Part shown: positions 1 through 10,450 of the stretch, in pieces | Layout: every line of letters begins with the position of its first letter | Numbering within the stretch: the stretch's first letter is position 1 | Assembly (NCBI RefSeq): GCF_040712315.1 | Contig: NC_134016.1 | Location: 6,870,782-6,934,781, forward strand | Length of the DNA stretch: 64,000 bases | Direction of reading: 5' to 3' | Source of the DNA: Castanea sativa | Lineage: Eukaryota; Streptophyta; Magnoliopsida; Fagales; Fagaceae | The notes under the pieces: model-generated | The model's input: only the letters and a program-made list of their open reading frames with translations | Told to the model about the DNA's origin: nothing | The model's database searches: none | Translations under genes and position numbers: made by a program

Positions 1-695
1 ATAATTTGTTTTGATTGATATATTAGAATAAATTTAGTATATAAATATTGAAAAATTAATTTAGAAATAAATTTAACATTTTGAGAAATTTAATAAGCAA
101 GTTTATTTAATGTTGGATATTTATTACAATATTTTTTTTATTGATATATTGCAATAAATTTAGTATATAAATATTGAAAATTTAATTTAGAAATACATTT
201 AATGTGTCAAGACATTTAATATGCAAGTGTATTTAACGTTGGATATCACAAAGCACACTTATTAACACATTTGTTAATGAATGCTGAAAATAAAATAAAA
301 AAAATGAAAAGATTGCACTGTCGGCCATTGATGTTTACTATTATTACATTGACCTTCCTTGTATTTTTAATTGTAAAAAGACCCGTGTTTCTTAAAATTG
401 AACTACAATCACATTTCTTGCAACCTAAAACCATTAAATCAATTAAATGAAATTTAAATATAATTTAGGAAATTTTTGTATTTTTGCATTTATCCTCCTT
501 TACAAATAAAAATCTCCTTTTTTTATCCATATGGGTTTAAAAATAAAAGAATTTTTTTTAATCAAAATTCAGTAAGAAACCAAAATATGAAAATGCATCA
601 ATATTGCAAGATTCAAAATACCAATCAAATAAATATAAGATATTTATTGCAATAATTTTTTTTTGATTGATATAGGGAAATATATTTAGCATAGC

Positions 696-700
<5 letters not shown>

Positions 701-741
<41 letters not shown>
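701..741. repeat. (TA)n microsatellite
   Basis: About 40 bases of uninterrupted TA dinucleotides inside the left AT-rich array. Related but shorter TA runs sit at the equivalent place in two units of the right array (about 63180-63200 and 63834-63850), so this is a variable site of the repeat unit. Confidence 0.9.
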
Positions 742-743
<2 letters not shown>

Positions 744-1553
744 TTGAGATTAAATTTTATAAGGATGGGGTGTAAAACCCATGTTTTACACCATCCAATA
801 AGTGATTGCCATATCAATATTTTACTTAAAAATCAATACATCCTATCACATCTAATAACATCCCGATAGATTCCCAATTTGGTTGGATTTATATATGGGT
901 ATTAGAATTGATTGAGTGTGATTGTGTTTATTCTTAAATATGTGATAAGATGATGTGGCTAGTTTGTTGGGATTGGAGGGGTAAAACATGAGTTTTACAC
1001 CACGTCCTTATATAATTTAATCTCTTAAAATTTTAATTTAAAAATACATTTCACCTGTTAGACATTTAAAAAGAAAGTGTATTTAATGTTGGATATTTAT
1101 GGCAATAATTGTTTTTTGGATTGTTATATGGCAATAAATTTAGTACATAAATACTGAAAATTTAATTTAAAAATACATTTAATGTACTTAGACATTTAAT
1201 ATGCAAGTGTATTTAATGTTGGATATTACAAAACACATTTGCTAAGACATTTGTTAGTGATTGCCAAAAATAAAAAATGAAAAAATTGTACTATCTACCA
1301 TTGATTTTTACTAAAATTATATTAACCTCCCTTGTATTTCTAATTGTAAAAAGAATTCTGTTTTTCAAAATAAACTACAATCACATTTCTTGCAACTTAA
1401 AACCATTAAATCAATTATAAATATAATTTAGAAAATTTTGTATTTATGCGATTATCCTCCTTTACAAATGGAAATCCCATTTTCGTATCCATATGGATTT
1501 AAAGACAAAAGAATTTTTTTTAATAAAAATTCAATAACAAACCAAACAATGAA

Positions 1554-1734
1554 GAGTAATGCTACGACTACAAACTATTTTACAACATTTTCACAAAATG
1601 TTGATGTGGCCAGCTTCTTATTGATTTCATCTAGGCTCACTATTAATATCACTTTTTTATTAACTAAAAACCACTCACTACATCAGCATTTTGTAAACAT
1701 TTTTGAAAAAAAAAGTGTACCTCTAGCATTAATC
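1554..1734. mobile_element. MITE with long terminal inverted repeats (left array)
   Basis: About 181 bases starting GAGTAATGCTACGAC and ending near CTCTAGCATTAATC. The arms are imperfect inverted repeats of roughly 50 bases: ACAACATTTTCACAAAATG on the left pairs with CATTTTGTAAACATTTTTG on the right. The flanks AACAATGAA and AAATATGAA (1735-1743) look like a 9-base target duplication with two changes, which suggests a Mutator-like MITE. The same element sits at the homologous place in the right array (62118-62299), where the 9-base duplication is exact. Confidence 0.75.
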
Positions 1735-2638
1735 AAATATGAAAATGTAACAATATTGCAAAATTCAATATTTTCTTTCAAATAAATATTAAATATTTAT
1801 TGAAATAATTATTTTTTTGATTTATATATGGAAATAAATTTAGCATATAAATATTGAAGATTTATTTTAGAAATACATTTAATGTGTTAAGACATCTATT
1901 GAAAATTTAATTTAGAAATGCAATTAATATGTTGAGATATTTAATAAGCAAGTGTATTTAATGTTGGATATTTATGGCAATAATTTTTTAATTGATATAT
2001 GGCAATAAATTTAGTATTTAAATGTTGAAGATTTTAATTTATAAATACATTTAATGTGTTAAGACATTTAATATGCAAGTATATTTAATGTTGGATATTT
2101 GAAGGCACATTTGTTAAGACATTTTTTGAATGAATTCCAAAAATAAAAAATGAAAAGACTGCCTACCATTGATGTTTACTATAATTGCATTGTCCTCCCT
2201 TGTATTTCTAACGGTAAAAAGACCCATTTTAAAAAAAAGATATAAGCTACAATCACATTTCTTGGAACTTAAAACTGTTAGATCAATTAAAGAAAATTTA
2301 AATAAAATTTAGAAAGGTTTTGTATTTATGCAAATGAAATTTAATCAATATTGCATGGTTCAATGTATCAATGAAATTGAAAATCTCCTTTTCTTATCCA
2401 TATGGGTTTAAAAATAAAAGAAAATTTTAAAATCAAAATTCAAAAACAAACCAAAATATGAAAATGTATCAATATTGCAAGATTCAATGTATCTATAATG
2501 GGAAGGTCAGTATAATTTCAATAAATCTTAGGGAGGTTAGTGCAATTTTCCTAATGTAAAATTAAGTTGCATTTATTATGTCTACCAATCATTTAATATT
2601 TGAATATGCTTTGTAAATGTACAATGGCAATTTCTAGT

Positions 2639-2646
2639 TATAAATA
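2639..2646 (+). promoter_or_regulatory. TATA box of the SPH gene
   Basis: TATAAATA lies 56 bases before the ATG at 2702, leaving room for a start site about 30 bases downstream and a short leader rich in A and C. It lies just past the end of the AT-rich array. In such AT-rich sequence a TATA match is weak evidence alone, but the spacing to the only intact gene fits. Confidence 0.6.
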
Positions 2647-2701
2647 AGAAAGCAAATGCAACTCAAGTGTAACCAAATATCTTTTTTGAGCACTAGAGAA
2701 A

Positions 2702-3127
2702 ATGAATCAAATGATCATAGCCAAACTTTATTGTTTTTTTTTTATCCTTCTCTTAGCCTTTGGCCAAAGTAATTCTATTGAAACTATTGCAACACGCTTT
2801 GTAAGAATTGTCAACCATCTCGTCAAACATCCCCTTACCTATCATTGTAAATCTGCAGATAATGATTTAGGCATTAGAATTCTTCAACCCAATAAAGAGT
2901 GGGAATTCTCTTTTAAAGCTGCTACTTTTGGGATAACAGATTTCTACTGCTATTTTTTTAATGAACACTTCTATGCTGCTTTTGATGTGTATGTAGAATA
3001 TAGTAAGCTTGAAGACAGATGTGGTGGGAACCATTGCATTTGGACAGCAGAATATGATGGATTCTACTTACAAAATTATCATTCTGGTCAAAATGTGAAG
3101 ATGCATAATTGGACCACTCGGTGGTGA
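2702..3127 (+). CDS. S-protein homologue (plant self-incompatibility S1 family)
   Basis: Intronless 141-residue protein, the usual size for the S1/SPH family of small secreted plant proteins. The founding member is the poppy stigma self-incompatibility determinant; most family members have unknown functions. Residues 1 to about 24 form a signal peptide with a hydrophobic core (CFFFILLLAF), so the product should be secreted. The mature part shows the family pattern: VRIVN near residue 35, PLTYHCKSADNDLG at 45-58, W(E)FSFK near 68, FYCYF at 81-85, FDVY near 94, then RCGG and CIW, a DG turn and a final conserved region. The four expected cysteines (HCKS, FYCY, RCGG, CIW) are present and could form two disulphides. 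The ATG at 2702 is chosen because it begins the signal peptide and follows a TATA box. There are no breaks in frame. It is the only intact host gene here. Whether it is expressed cannot be seen. Confidence 0.9.
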   Translation: MNQMIIAKLYCFFFILLLAFGQSNSIETIATRFVRIVNHLVKHPLTYHCKSADNDLGIRILQPNKEWEFSFKAATFGITDFYCYFFNEHFYAAFDVYVEYSKLEDRCGGNHCIWTAEYDGFYLQNYHSGQNVKMHNWTTRW

Positions 3128-3218
3128 AATGTTTATGAATCAAAATAACTGAAATTGATGATTGCATGAGGGGAAATTTATATGGATTTTTCTATACTTT
3201 AGATATCAAATTTCATGC

Positions 3219-3250
3219 AATAAATCAATATACTAAATTATTGAAATAAA
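3219..3250 (+). terminator. Polyadenylation signals of the SPH gene
   Basis: AATAAA occurs at 3219-3224 and again at 3245-3250, about 90 and 120 bases after the SPH stop codon, a normal plant 3' UTR distance. The site of cleavage cannot be assigned from sequence. Confidence 0.55.
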
Positions 3251-3299
3251 TAAGCTTGTCTTATATTTTCTCTAATTAATTTGTCTTACATAAATAAAT

Positions 3300-4680
3300 G
3301 TGTATTTTTTCTAGCATTAAAATATAGGCAAAAATGCAATTTACACCTACATGGATCTTGTGACTATCTAGTCCTGTCCACCAACTCAAAAAATTCTTAG
3401 ATGGTAGCAGGTGGGCCCTATTGTCAATCCCACCATGGAGTTCACCTTTATGTGAAAGCCCAAAGAACTATTTTGAAACTAAAATTTTTAATTTCACTTC
3501 CTCCAACTTCACACAACTGTCTTACATGACAGATTATGAACGGTAAAGAAAAAATAATGGGTTTATGTAATATATTGATTGAAGGTCAATCACAGTTTTC
3601 CATTTAAAGAAAATTATCGTATTTATTTGTTTGTTTTTATTTATTTATTATTAGATTAGTATGGTAATTAAAGAGACTTCCACAACTCTTCAAAGCTCAC
3701 AGCTCAACCGCTCCTCTCTGTATTGTATTGGCATTACTTTTTGTATTTTTGACCACATTCTTACAATTTTACCTAATCTCTTTCACTACTTCCAACAGGG
3801 ATGGAATCGCTTGGCTCCTTAGGGGGGCCATGCCATCCCCACCCCCCCCCCCCCTCCCCTAAAAAACTTTTCAAATTTCTCCTAGATTATTTAAAAAATG
3901 ACATGGGCCCCCCAAAAAATAATATCCGTCCCCCCAAATTATTTTCAACAATTCTTCTAGAGTTCTAGTCCAATACAACTTCAAATAAAACAAAAATCTT
4001 GGCCCACATCCAACCCACCAGCTAGCCACAAATCCGTAATCAACCAAAATTCTTTTCCTCTAAACTAAAGACATTTACATCCCAACTGAACCCCAAATTT
4101 GAAATACCTAATCAAACAAAACAAAAGGCATCTTCAATCCTCATTGTTTGAAAAAAAGGAAAAAAGAAAAAACAATCTGATCTACTTTGTCACTCTTCTG
4201 CCTTAGTTTTTTCCTTTCTCAGTTCATGCCTCCAACAGTGTTATGCCTCTGCCTTAGAAACAATCTCCTCGCCGACTCACTATGACACTGCAGCCTCCTA
4301 TAGCCCACTGTCCTAGCCTTCATCGCCTCAACCTCAAGCCCTCACCTCAATTCCTCAAGATATCTCATTCAATCATTCTCATCTCAGTTCTCTACTTGAC
4401 TTCTCTCTCTTTTTCTCTACAACTGCCTAAATACTAAATATTAGAATAGAAATATCAAATATGTGTATGTGATATCCCTTTGCCAGCAAAGCAATTTATG
4501 CTTATTTGACTTTGTCTTTTTGTGTTTATTGTTATTCACTTATTGTATTCTTATTCTTGACCCACTGACTCTATGACTTAGCCTTTTGGCTTTTGTGTTT
4601 TTTGTCTTTTGAGTGAGGGCCGGCCGGCCGGGGCTTGCATTGTGTAGTTGGGTAGTAAAGTAAGTAAATTATAAATGAAA
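3300..4680. other. Intergenic DNA with a possible hAT terminus
   Basis: No credible gene. At 3797 the sequence CAGGGATGGAATCGCTTGG, followed by GGGGGGCCATGCC and long C runs (3839-3855), resembles the ends of plant hAT elements that encode TTF-zinc-finger transposases. The other end of such an element is at 35930-35976, but I cannot pair the two. A short GC island, GGCCGGCCGGCCGGGG, lies at 4618-4633. The rest is unremarkable AT-rich DNA. Confidence 0.35.
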
Positions 4681-4689
4681 AAAAAATCT

Positions 4690-5259
4690 ATGTTCTGATG
4701 TCATGGAAGCCTAAAGAAATCACACATGATGCTTTCTCGATGGAACAGAAACTAAACTGTTAGTTCCTGGTAGTAAACCTTGAATCCACAAGGGGTTCCC
4801 TGAATTCACAAGGAGAAGAAAACTAGAATCCACTAGAGAAATAATTTGACAAAAGTATGTGTTTATTGATAATAGTTTATTTTGCCTCTGATGGCTACAA
4901 AAAATATAAATACTGAGAAAAACGTCTAAAAATTCTAATTCGTATTAATTACGCTATTAGGTGACAAAATACCGAAATTTACGAAAAATGGAAAAATTAA
5001 GTTAAATGTAGAATCATAAGCTACTGACCTTAAGGATTGTCCCAAAACAGACAAGACCTTATTTTGAGTTTTAAACTAAAAGTTATTGAGGGAAAACAAA
5101 TATTACTATAAATAGAAAAAACACTATTTTCGTGGCCTTAATGAAGGAATTCACCTAAATTTTTGCGGGATTCAAATCATGAGTCTAGATCAGAATGCCA
5201 TTTCCCTTTAACCTGCCAAATTTCATGTACTTTCGACATTGTCACCCCAATGATCTCTA
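4690..5259 (-). other. Possible 3' untranslated/LTR remnant of the gypsy element
   Basis: This stretch lies just downstream, on the minus strand, of the gypsy integrase relic that ends at 5260. It holds the phrase GTAGTAAACCTTGAATCCAC, which looks like LTR sequence of plant Ty3/gypsy elements by recall only. No second LTR copy is in the window, so its boundaries cannot be fixed. There is no ORF of note. Confidence 0.3.
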
Positions 5260-6282
5260 TTAGCACCCCCCTTTGATCTTGCGTTGTGACTTCCTGCACC
5301 CCTGCTGCTCTAGGAAGGCAAGTGCTGTCTGTTCTATATTAATCTCCCCCACTTGAAAATAACTCGACCTTGAGTTCCCACTATTTGGTTCATCAAGAGG
5401 ATGATAATCATACAAGTTAGCAACATTAAAGGTAGAAGATATGCTCATGTCTGGAGGAAGAGCAACCACATAAACATTGTTGCTGATCTTCATAGTAATC
5501 TAAAATGGCCAATACTTCTTGTCCTTCAATTTGTTGTAGGTACCAACAAGAAATCTCTCCTTTCTAAGATAGACCAGCACTAAATCCTCAACATTGAAGA
5601 TCTTCTCATGCCGCTTCTTATCAACAGCTTCCTTGTACTTGGCATTTGTAGCTTCAAGTTTTTGCCTCACCTCCTCTTGCATGGCTTAAATACAGTCATC
5701 CATAGTCTTTGTTGCTTGACTCACTCTTGGAAGATTAGGTAAAGGTAACAAGTCCAAAGCATGATTTGGGGGCATATTGTAGACGATGGCAAATGGAGAC
5801 TTACTAGTGCTTCTGCTGACTAAGCTGTTGTAGGCAAACTCTGCTTGGGACAATGCAAGATCCCACTTCTTGGGCTTTTCACCTGAGATATACCGGATCA
5901 AATTCCCCAAAGTACGATTAACCACTTCTATATGGCCATCAGTTTAAGGATGACTGGTGCTATTGTAATTCAAGGAAGTATCAAAACGCCTCCACAAAGT
6001 TTGCCAGAAGTGACTAATGAACTTGGTATCCCGGTCAAAGGTGATGGACTTTGGAACTCCATGCAAATGCACAACTTCTTTAAAGAATAGATTAGTCACT
6101 CGAGAAGCATCTGAAGTCTTCTTGCATGCTATGAAATGGGACATCTTTTAGTACTTGTCAACCACAACAAAAATAGAATCCATACCTCGCTAGGTTCGAG
6201 GAAGACCCAGCATAAAGTCCATAGATAGATCCTCCCATTGTGCTTGTGGAACTGGCAAAGACATGTATAAACCAGTTTTCTA
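5260..6282 (-). pseudogene. Ty3/gypsy integrase C-terminal part, decayed
   Basis: Read on the minus strand, this is the end of a gypsy polyprotein. The order is LSMDFMLGLP (first catalytic Asp), [29 protein letters not shown] (second Asp), TDGHIEVVNRTLG (catalytic Glu kept), KKWDLALSQAEFAYN, then [15 protein letters not shown] and the terminal ISNNVYVVALP...SSTFNVANLYDYH motif. No chromodomain is visible. All pieces from 6282 to 5260 remain in one reading frame and are interrupted only by in-frame stops, near 6194, 6150, 5943, 5684 and 5500. Most of these are explained by CAA/CAG changed to TAA/TAG. The RT and RNase H parts are missing: the relic is cut exactly where the segmental duplication begins. 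It would join retroelement cDNA to host DNA if it were active. It is clearly dead. Confidence 0.9.
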
Positions 6283-6404
6283 AGATTCCCCCATTGAGAA
6301 AGAGGCATTTTTAATTGTACCTGTAAGAGTGAAATAATTTAAAGAGAGAGACAATTCCATTGTGCAATTAATTGTTATCATTTTATTAGAAAAAGAAATT
6401 CTTA

Positions 6405-6540
6405 TATAAATGGTCACTCTACAAATATAAATGCTTGTGGAGGTAAGGGTTGGTGTTCAAGTTTCTAAGATGAAGCTTCGTGCACATTCACTTAGATAGG
6501 CTAAAATAAGATTTCTATCTTGAATTTAAAAAAAAAAAAA
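6405..6540 (+). mobile_element. Old SINE, tRNA-derived, copy 1
   Basis: Degenerate match to the SINE at 36471-36640 and to the reverse-oriented young copy at 13990-14156. It shares ATGGTCACT near the head, a box B remnant (GTTCAAGTTTCT), ATTCACTTAGAT and the tail ATTTCTATCTTG followed by an A-rich run. Presence at the same place in both duplication copies shows it was inserted before the duplication. Confidence 0.7.
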
Positions 6541-6617
6541 ATTGTATCATTTTAAAAAAAATGGTATCATGTCATTCTTCATCGATGACAAAACTATTAT
6601 TAGACTAATAGGACTGT

Positions 6618-6660
6618 GGTCTCTCTCTCTCTCTCTCTCCCCCCCCCCCCCCCAAAAAAA
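6618..6660. repeat. CT, C and A low-complexity tract
   Basis: A (CT)n run followed by about 13 C and then A residues. The equivalent place in copy 2 (36721-36736) has only a C run, so the tract has changed length since the duplication. Confidence 0.85.
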
Positions 6661-8056
6661 ACTTGTTTTTAAAAAAGTCAAACTTAAATGTACGATTGGT
6701 TCCTAAAATTAGTCCATGAGCAATTCCAGTCTTGAAATATAAGTGATTACTTTTAGTCACTTAGATGATATGATCAACATAAAAAGTTAAAACTAACATA
6801 TAACCACTCCATTAAGAAATTTGACCATTTCCCATATATTTAGCAAGTTCCTTAGGGGTAATGCTCTTCAGTAAACATGAAATTCAAGTTTTGTCAACGA
6901 ACTACCCAAAATAATCATTAAAACAACTAATCTTATTATCCAACCAAGAACAAGGCTTAATGTTACCATTTTTCTAAACATCTAACAACCAAAAGCTTTG
7001 ATTCTTATAAAGAGATGGGTAAGAGGTGCCTCCCTAATCTGTTATAAATCCCAAAACATGGAATCAAAGAGGGGATATTTAATTCAGTTTTGAAGTCTAG
7101 AACTTAACTCAGTAGTCATATTTACTACCCTCACTTGGGGTAATTATAGCAGCCTAAGGAAATAGCATTTGTGTGTATGGTGGTGCAATTAGTGTCTACT
7201 CTCTTTCCTTCATCACCTCCCTTATTCTGTCCACTTTGTTATGTAGCATTATTGAAGGCAGTTATTTGTACCATTTCTTCAATACTTTAATGGAGATTCT
7301 GTTTGTTTTTATTATGAGATCGTGTCCTTGTATTTCTTCTTTATTTTGCACCATTAACCTCTATTTAATACTAAAGTGAGTTGTGGCCTTAAACTCCCCT
7401 TTATTTTGAACCAGGGTCTATAGTCCCAATTTATTGACCTTTACAAAAATCAACCTAAACAATAGCAATAGCTGTTTACCTTAGATACCAAAATCACTCA
7501 TATGTTAAAATTTAGGAACTAAATATTGTATTTTTACCAAAATTTTAGGAGTACACTTATGTTGTATATAAAAAATTTGAAAGTTTGCGTTCAAAAAATT
7601 TATATTTGGCCCACCCAAAATTGGAAACTAGTTTGAAATTGAGTCCAAAAATCCCAAATATAAAATAGCCACATGACATCCTAGTCATATTTGTTTTTGA
7701 CAGCACTCTTTGATATTTGTTTGTTGTTTGGGACCCCAAATTAACAAAGTTTAGGACTTTACGATTTGGGTGTTATTGGGTTGTCTGATTCCACCTAAAG
7801 AATTGTTTGGTGCTTCTCTTTTTTTTTAAAAGAAATTTTTGTGTGTGTTTGGAATTTTCGTTTTAACAAATCTTTTCAGGTTATCTACAAGACTTCATAG
7901 ATCATGAGAAAACTACTTATGAAAATAAAACTTCACTATTATAAGGTTTGGCATTTGAACTTTAATAAATTTTCAAAGGTTTTTTAATTGTTTTAATGGA
8001 AATTAAGGACTAGAAAATTAATAGTTTATCAACTTGTTTGTAGCATTTTTATACTT
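6661..8056. other. Non-coding DNA shared by both duplication copies
   Basis: Collinear with about 36737-38145. Short ORFs occur but are not conserved between the two copies, and no protein family is recognised. The phrase CCCAAATATAAAATAGCCAC and its flanks are nearly identical in both copies. I see no RNA gene or clear promoter. Confidence 0.6.
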
Positions 8057-8064
8057 GTACTTAC

Positions 8065-8646
8065 CACTGTTTTCAAAACCAAATCGGACTGGGAGGTCGG
8101 ACCATGAAAATCAAAAACCGGGATGAAAGCCAGTTTTTTAAGCATAAAGAACCGGATATTTTGTTAATTTAGTGAACCCCTAAAACCGGGGTTGGACTAC
8201 ACAAACCGGTGGCAAGAACCGTGCGGTCCAACCCCTTAGCAATTTTTTTTTTTTTTTATAAATACAACTTAACACAATTTTATTCTACTTAATTAAATTA
8301 TCCATCTCTTCTAAGGAATAAAAAAAATATAATTAAAATTTTTTAAAGACATTCAACTTTACTTCAAAAATTAATCATAGATTTTAATATTTTCATGGTT
8401 ATTATTTTCTTTTATTAACTTTCTTATTTAATTATTAAATATATGCTTGAAAATCATTAAATTTTCCTCACATATATAGATATATTAGTCAATTTTGCTA
8501 GTTTTATTAATTTAATATCTATATTTAGGCTTTAATTAATTATGATATCATCACAGTTTGAACTTGGTTTAACTTTGGTTCAACCTCAAAAACATTTTAC
8601 CTCTCTCTTTTACGGTCCAATGAACGGTCTAGGTTTCAAAACCATG
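8065..8646. mobile_element. hAT-type MITE, copy 1 only
   Basis: A 582-base insertion absent from copy 2, where the empty site reads TTGTACTTACTTGATC (about 38140). The ends are CACTGTTTTCAAAACC and, read from the other side, CATGGTTTTGAAACC. The flanks GTACTTAC (8057-8064) and ATACTTAC (8647-8654) form an 8-base target duplication with one change, as expected for hAT. It has no transposase. The interior is rich in AACCGG-type motifs near its ends. It inserted after the segmental duplication. Confidence 0.85.
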
Positions 8647-8654
8647 ATACTTAC

Positions 8655-9682
8655 TCGATCTTTTAATTTCTATAAAATCAAAAAAAAAAAATTAATGAAT
8701 ATTTTCTAAACTAAGGCCCACGGGAAAATGTAAGATGATTTTATGGAATTTTTGACTTTGTACAATGAGTTGAAAATTGCCATGAAATACAATCCAAAAT
8801 CAATCATAAAATATTTTAGAGTTTCAAAAACATCAAATTTTATTTTGATAGGTCATAATCGATTAAATTGAAATGTATTAAGACATAGTTTAAATTTGAT
8901 TTGTTTTATATTTTGTTCGTACTAAATTGATGTTAGTTTTATTTTTAATATATTAATTTTGTATTATTTCAGTATATTTTTTATTCTTGAATTCTCATTT
9001 TTTATTCATGATTTAACGTACCAAAATAAAATTCTAGTTTCAACCCCATTAATTCTTCACATCTATAATCACATAAGGATTACTCGCAAATTTTAACTTT
9101 GATCAATAATAAATAGTTATACAGTTATTGAGCGTACAAAAGTTGAGTAATTCATAACCTCAATTTGTCAATATATATTGAATTTTTTTTAGAGATAATA
9201 TATGAGATTACTACTATAACTTAGTTACAAATTTATTTTATTATTGTTAAATTGTCATGTAGTATATATATATTACACATCCTTATATTTTACAGATTTT
9301 ATAGCTAGACGAGATACGTAATCCATGGGTGTGGTTCCGCTAGTTTTTGCCATTCTTGTAATATGCAAATCCATATTTATACAATTATATAAGATAAAAT
9401 AAAAATCTGACTTTTGTTGATTTATTATAATGTTGCCAACTAAATTTTTGGAAGCCAATGTTTTTTCACATCATTATTCTAACATATATTTTTTAATTTC
9501 ATTTTTAGAATAATAAGTAATAATACATTATATATATTAATTTAAATTAATAAGAACCCAAAATTTCTTTTTGGGATGAAACAATCCGATACTCAATAAA
9601 TTCTTATTAAATTAGTTTTGATTCTCTAAAACAATTTTAATCAGACTAAGTATTCTCTTTCTAATTGATTTTTTCTTTATTA
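8655..9682. other. Non-coding AT-rich DNA downstream of the ankyrin relic
   Basis: Collinear with about 38151-38790 in copy 2, except that about 450 bases (near 9315-9760, including the end of the ankyrin exon) are missing there. On the minus strand this is where later exons of an ACD6-like gene, encoding the membrane PGG domain, would be expected. I find none in either copy. Confidence 0.55.
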
Positions 9683-10450
9683 CTAATTTTTAAATAAAAA
9701 TATATCATAGAGAAATATATTTATCAAATTCTTTGCGAATGCCGAAAAAAATGAATAGACATTACCATAATCATTCCAAATTATTGCAGCATGCAACATT
9801 GTTCTACCAAGGGGACCATCATGAGCCGATGATTTGCAGGTTTCCAAAATGTGAAACGCCACTTCTTTAAATCCTCTCTCCACGGCCATGTAAAGTGGAG
9901 TCTCACCGGCATCATTCTGAGAATATAAAAAAGCTTTGCCCTCTTCAATCAACCGTTCCACTACCTTACGATGATTACCACCTACAGCCTCATGCAAGGC
10001 CGTATCTTTCTCATTATTCGTCATCTCCAGCATCTTTTGGACCGCGTTATTAACCCCATTTTCGAGGTCTTCTTGGGGAGCTTTTGCAAGCTCAATTAAA
10101 ACATCAACGATGGCAGCATGCCCATACCTTGCAGCGATACGCAATGGAGTTTCACCTTTGACATTAGCATGCCATAGCAGTATGGGACACTTTATAAGAA
10201 TTTCTTCAACAAATTCTGTTGATAATTTTGAATCTTCTAATCTTTTAATCTAATCTGTTCAACAAAGGACTGTGTTTCTATTTGGGGTTAGTAGTTGGTT
10301 AAGAGGCTTTGGAATATTTTTGAAGCCTCCGTTATCGCCTTTTGCTGCAGCGTTGTAATAAACAGGTTCCATGCCAATTGCAATGTTATCCTCTATTTGC
10401 GAAGGCTGACCAGATGCTTGATCAGCTTCAAACAAAACGGAGGAATCCAT
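9683..10450 (-). pseudogene. ACD6/ITN1-like ankyrin protein, first exon, copy 1
   Basis: Minus-strand reading frame starting MDSSVLFEADQASGQPS. It continues GMEPVYYNAAAKGDNGGF...PLNQLLTPNRNTVL, then three ankyrin units: KGETPLRIAARYGHAAIVDVL, KDTALHEAVGGNHRKVVERL and AGETPLYMAVERGFKEVAFHIL. It ends PLGRTMLHAAIIWND. This is the N-terminal exon layout of plant membrane ankyrin proteins of the ACD6/ITN1 group, which act in stress and immune signalling. A GT after the last ankyrin unit (about 9765) could be the splice donor. Two in-frame stops lie near 10252-10261, just after TPNRNTVL, where about 6 bases are lost relative to copy 2. The frame is otherwise kept. No exon for the TM/PGG domain follows. 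I call it a truncated pseudogene, though the 153-residue downstream ORF could still be translated. Confidence 0.8.

Larger units (their letters stand above)
1..2480. repeat. AT-rich tandem array, left edge
   Basis: Very AT-rich DNA made of repeated blocks. A recurring module of about 130 bases contains TTTAGTATATAAATATTGAA followed by a TTTAATG...GACATTTAAT...AAGTGTATTTAATG segment. It alternates with a longer block containing CCTCCCTTGTATTT and TTATCCATATGGGTTT. The landmark GGATAT(T/C)ACAAA-type segment recurs near 243, 1238 and 2092, so the higher-order period is roughly 0.85-1 kb. The same sequence in the same orientation fills 61714-64000, and a short piece lies at 29836-29916. No coding capacity is credible. 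It could be a satellite or the body of a decayed non-autonomous element. Confidence 0.85.

Noticed and set aside
1438..1785. 115-codon frame in the left array
   Set aside because: It spans array sequence and a MITE; the homologous stretch in the right array does not keep the frame.
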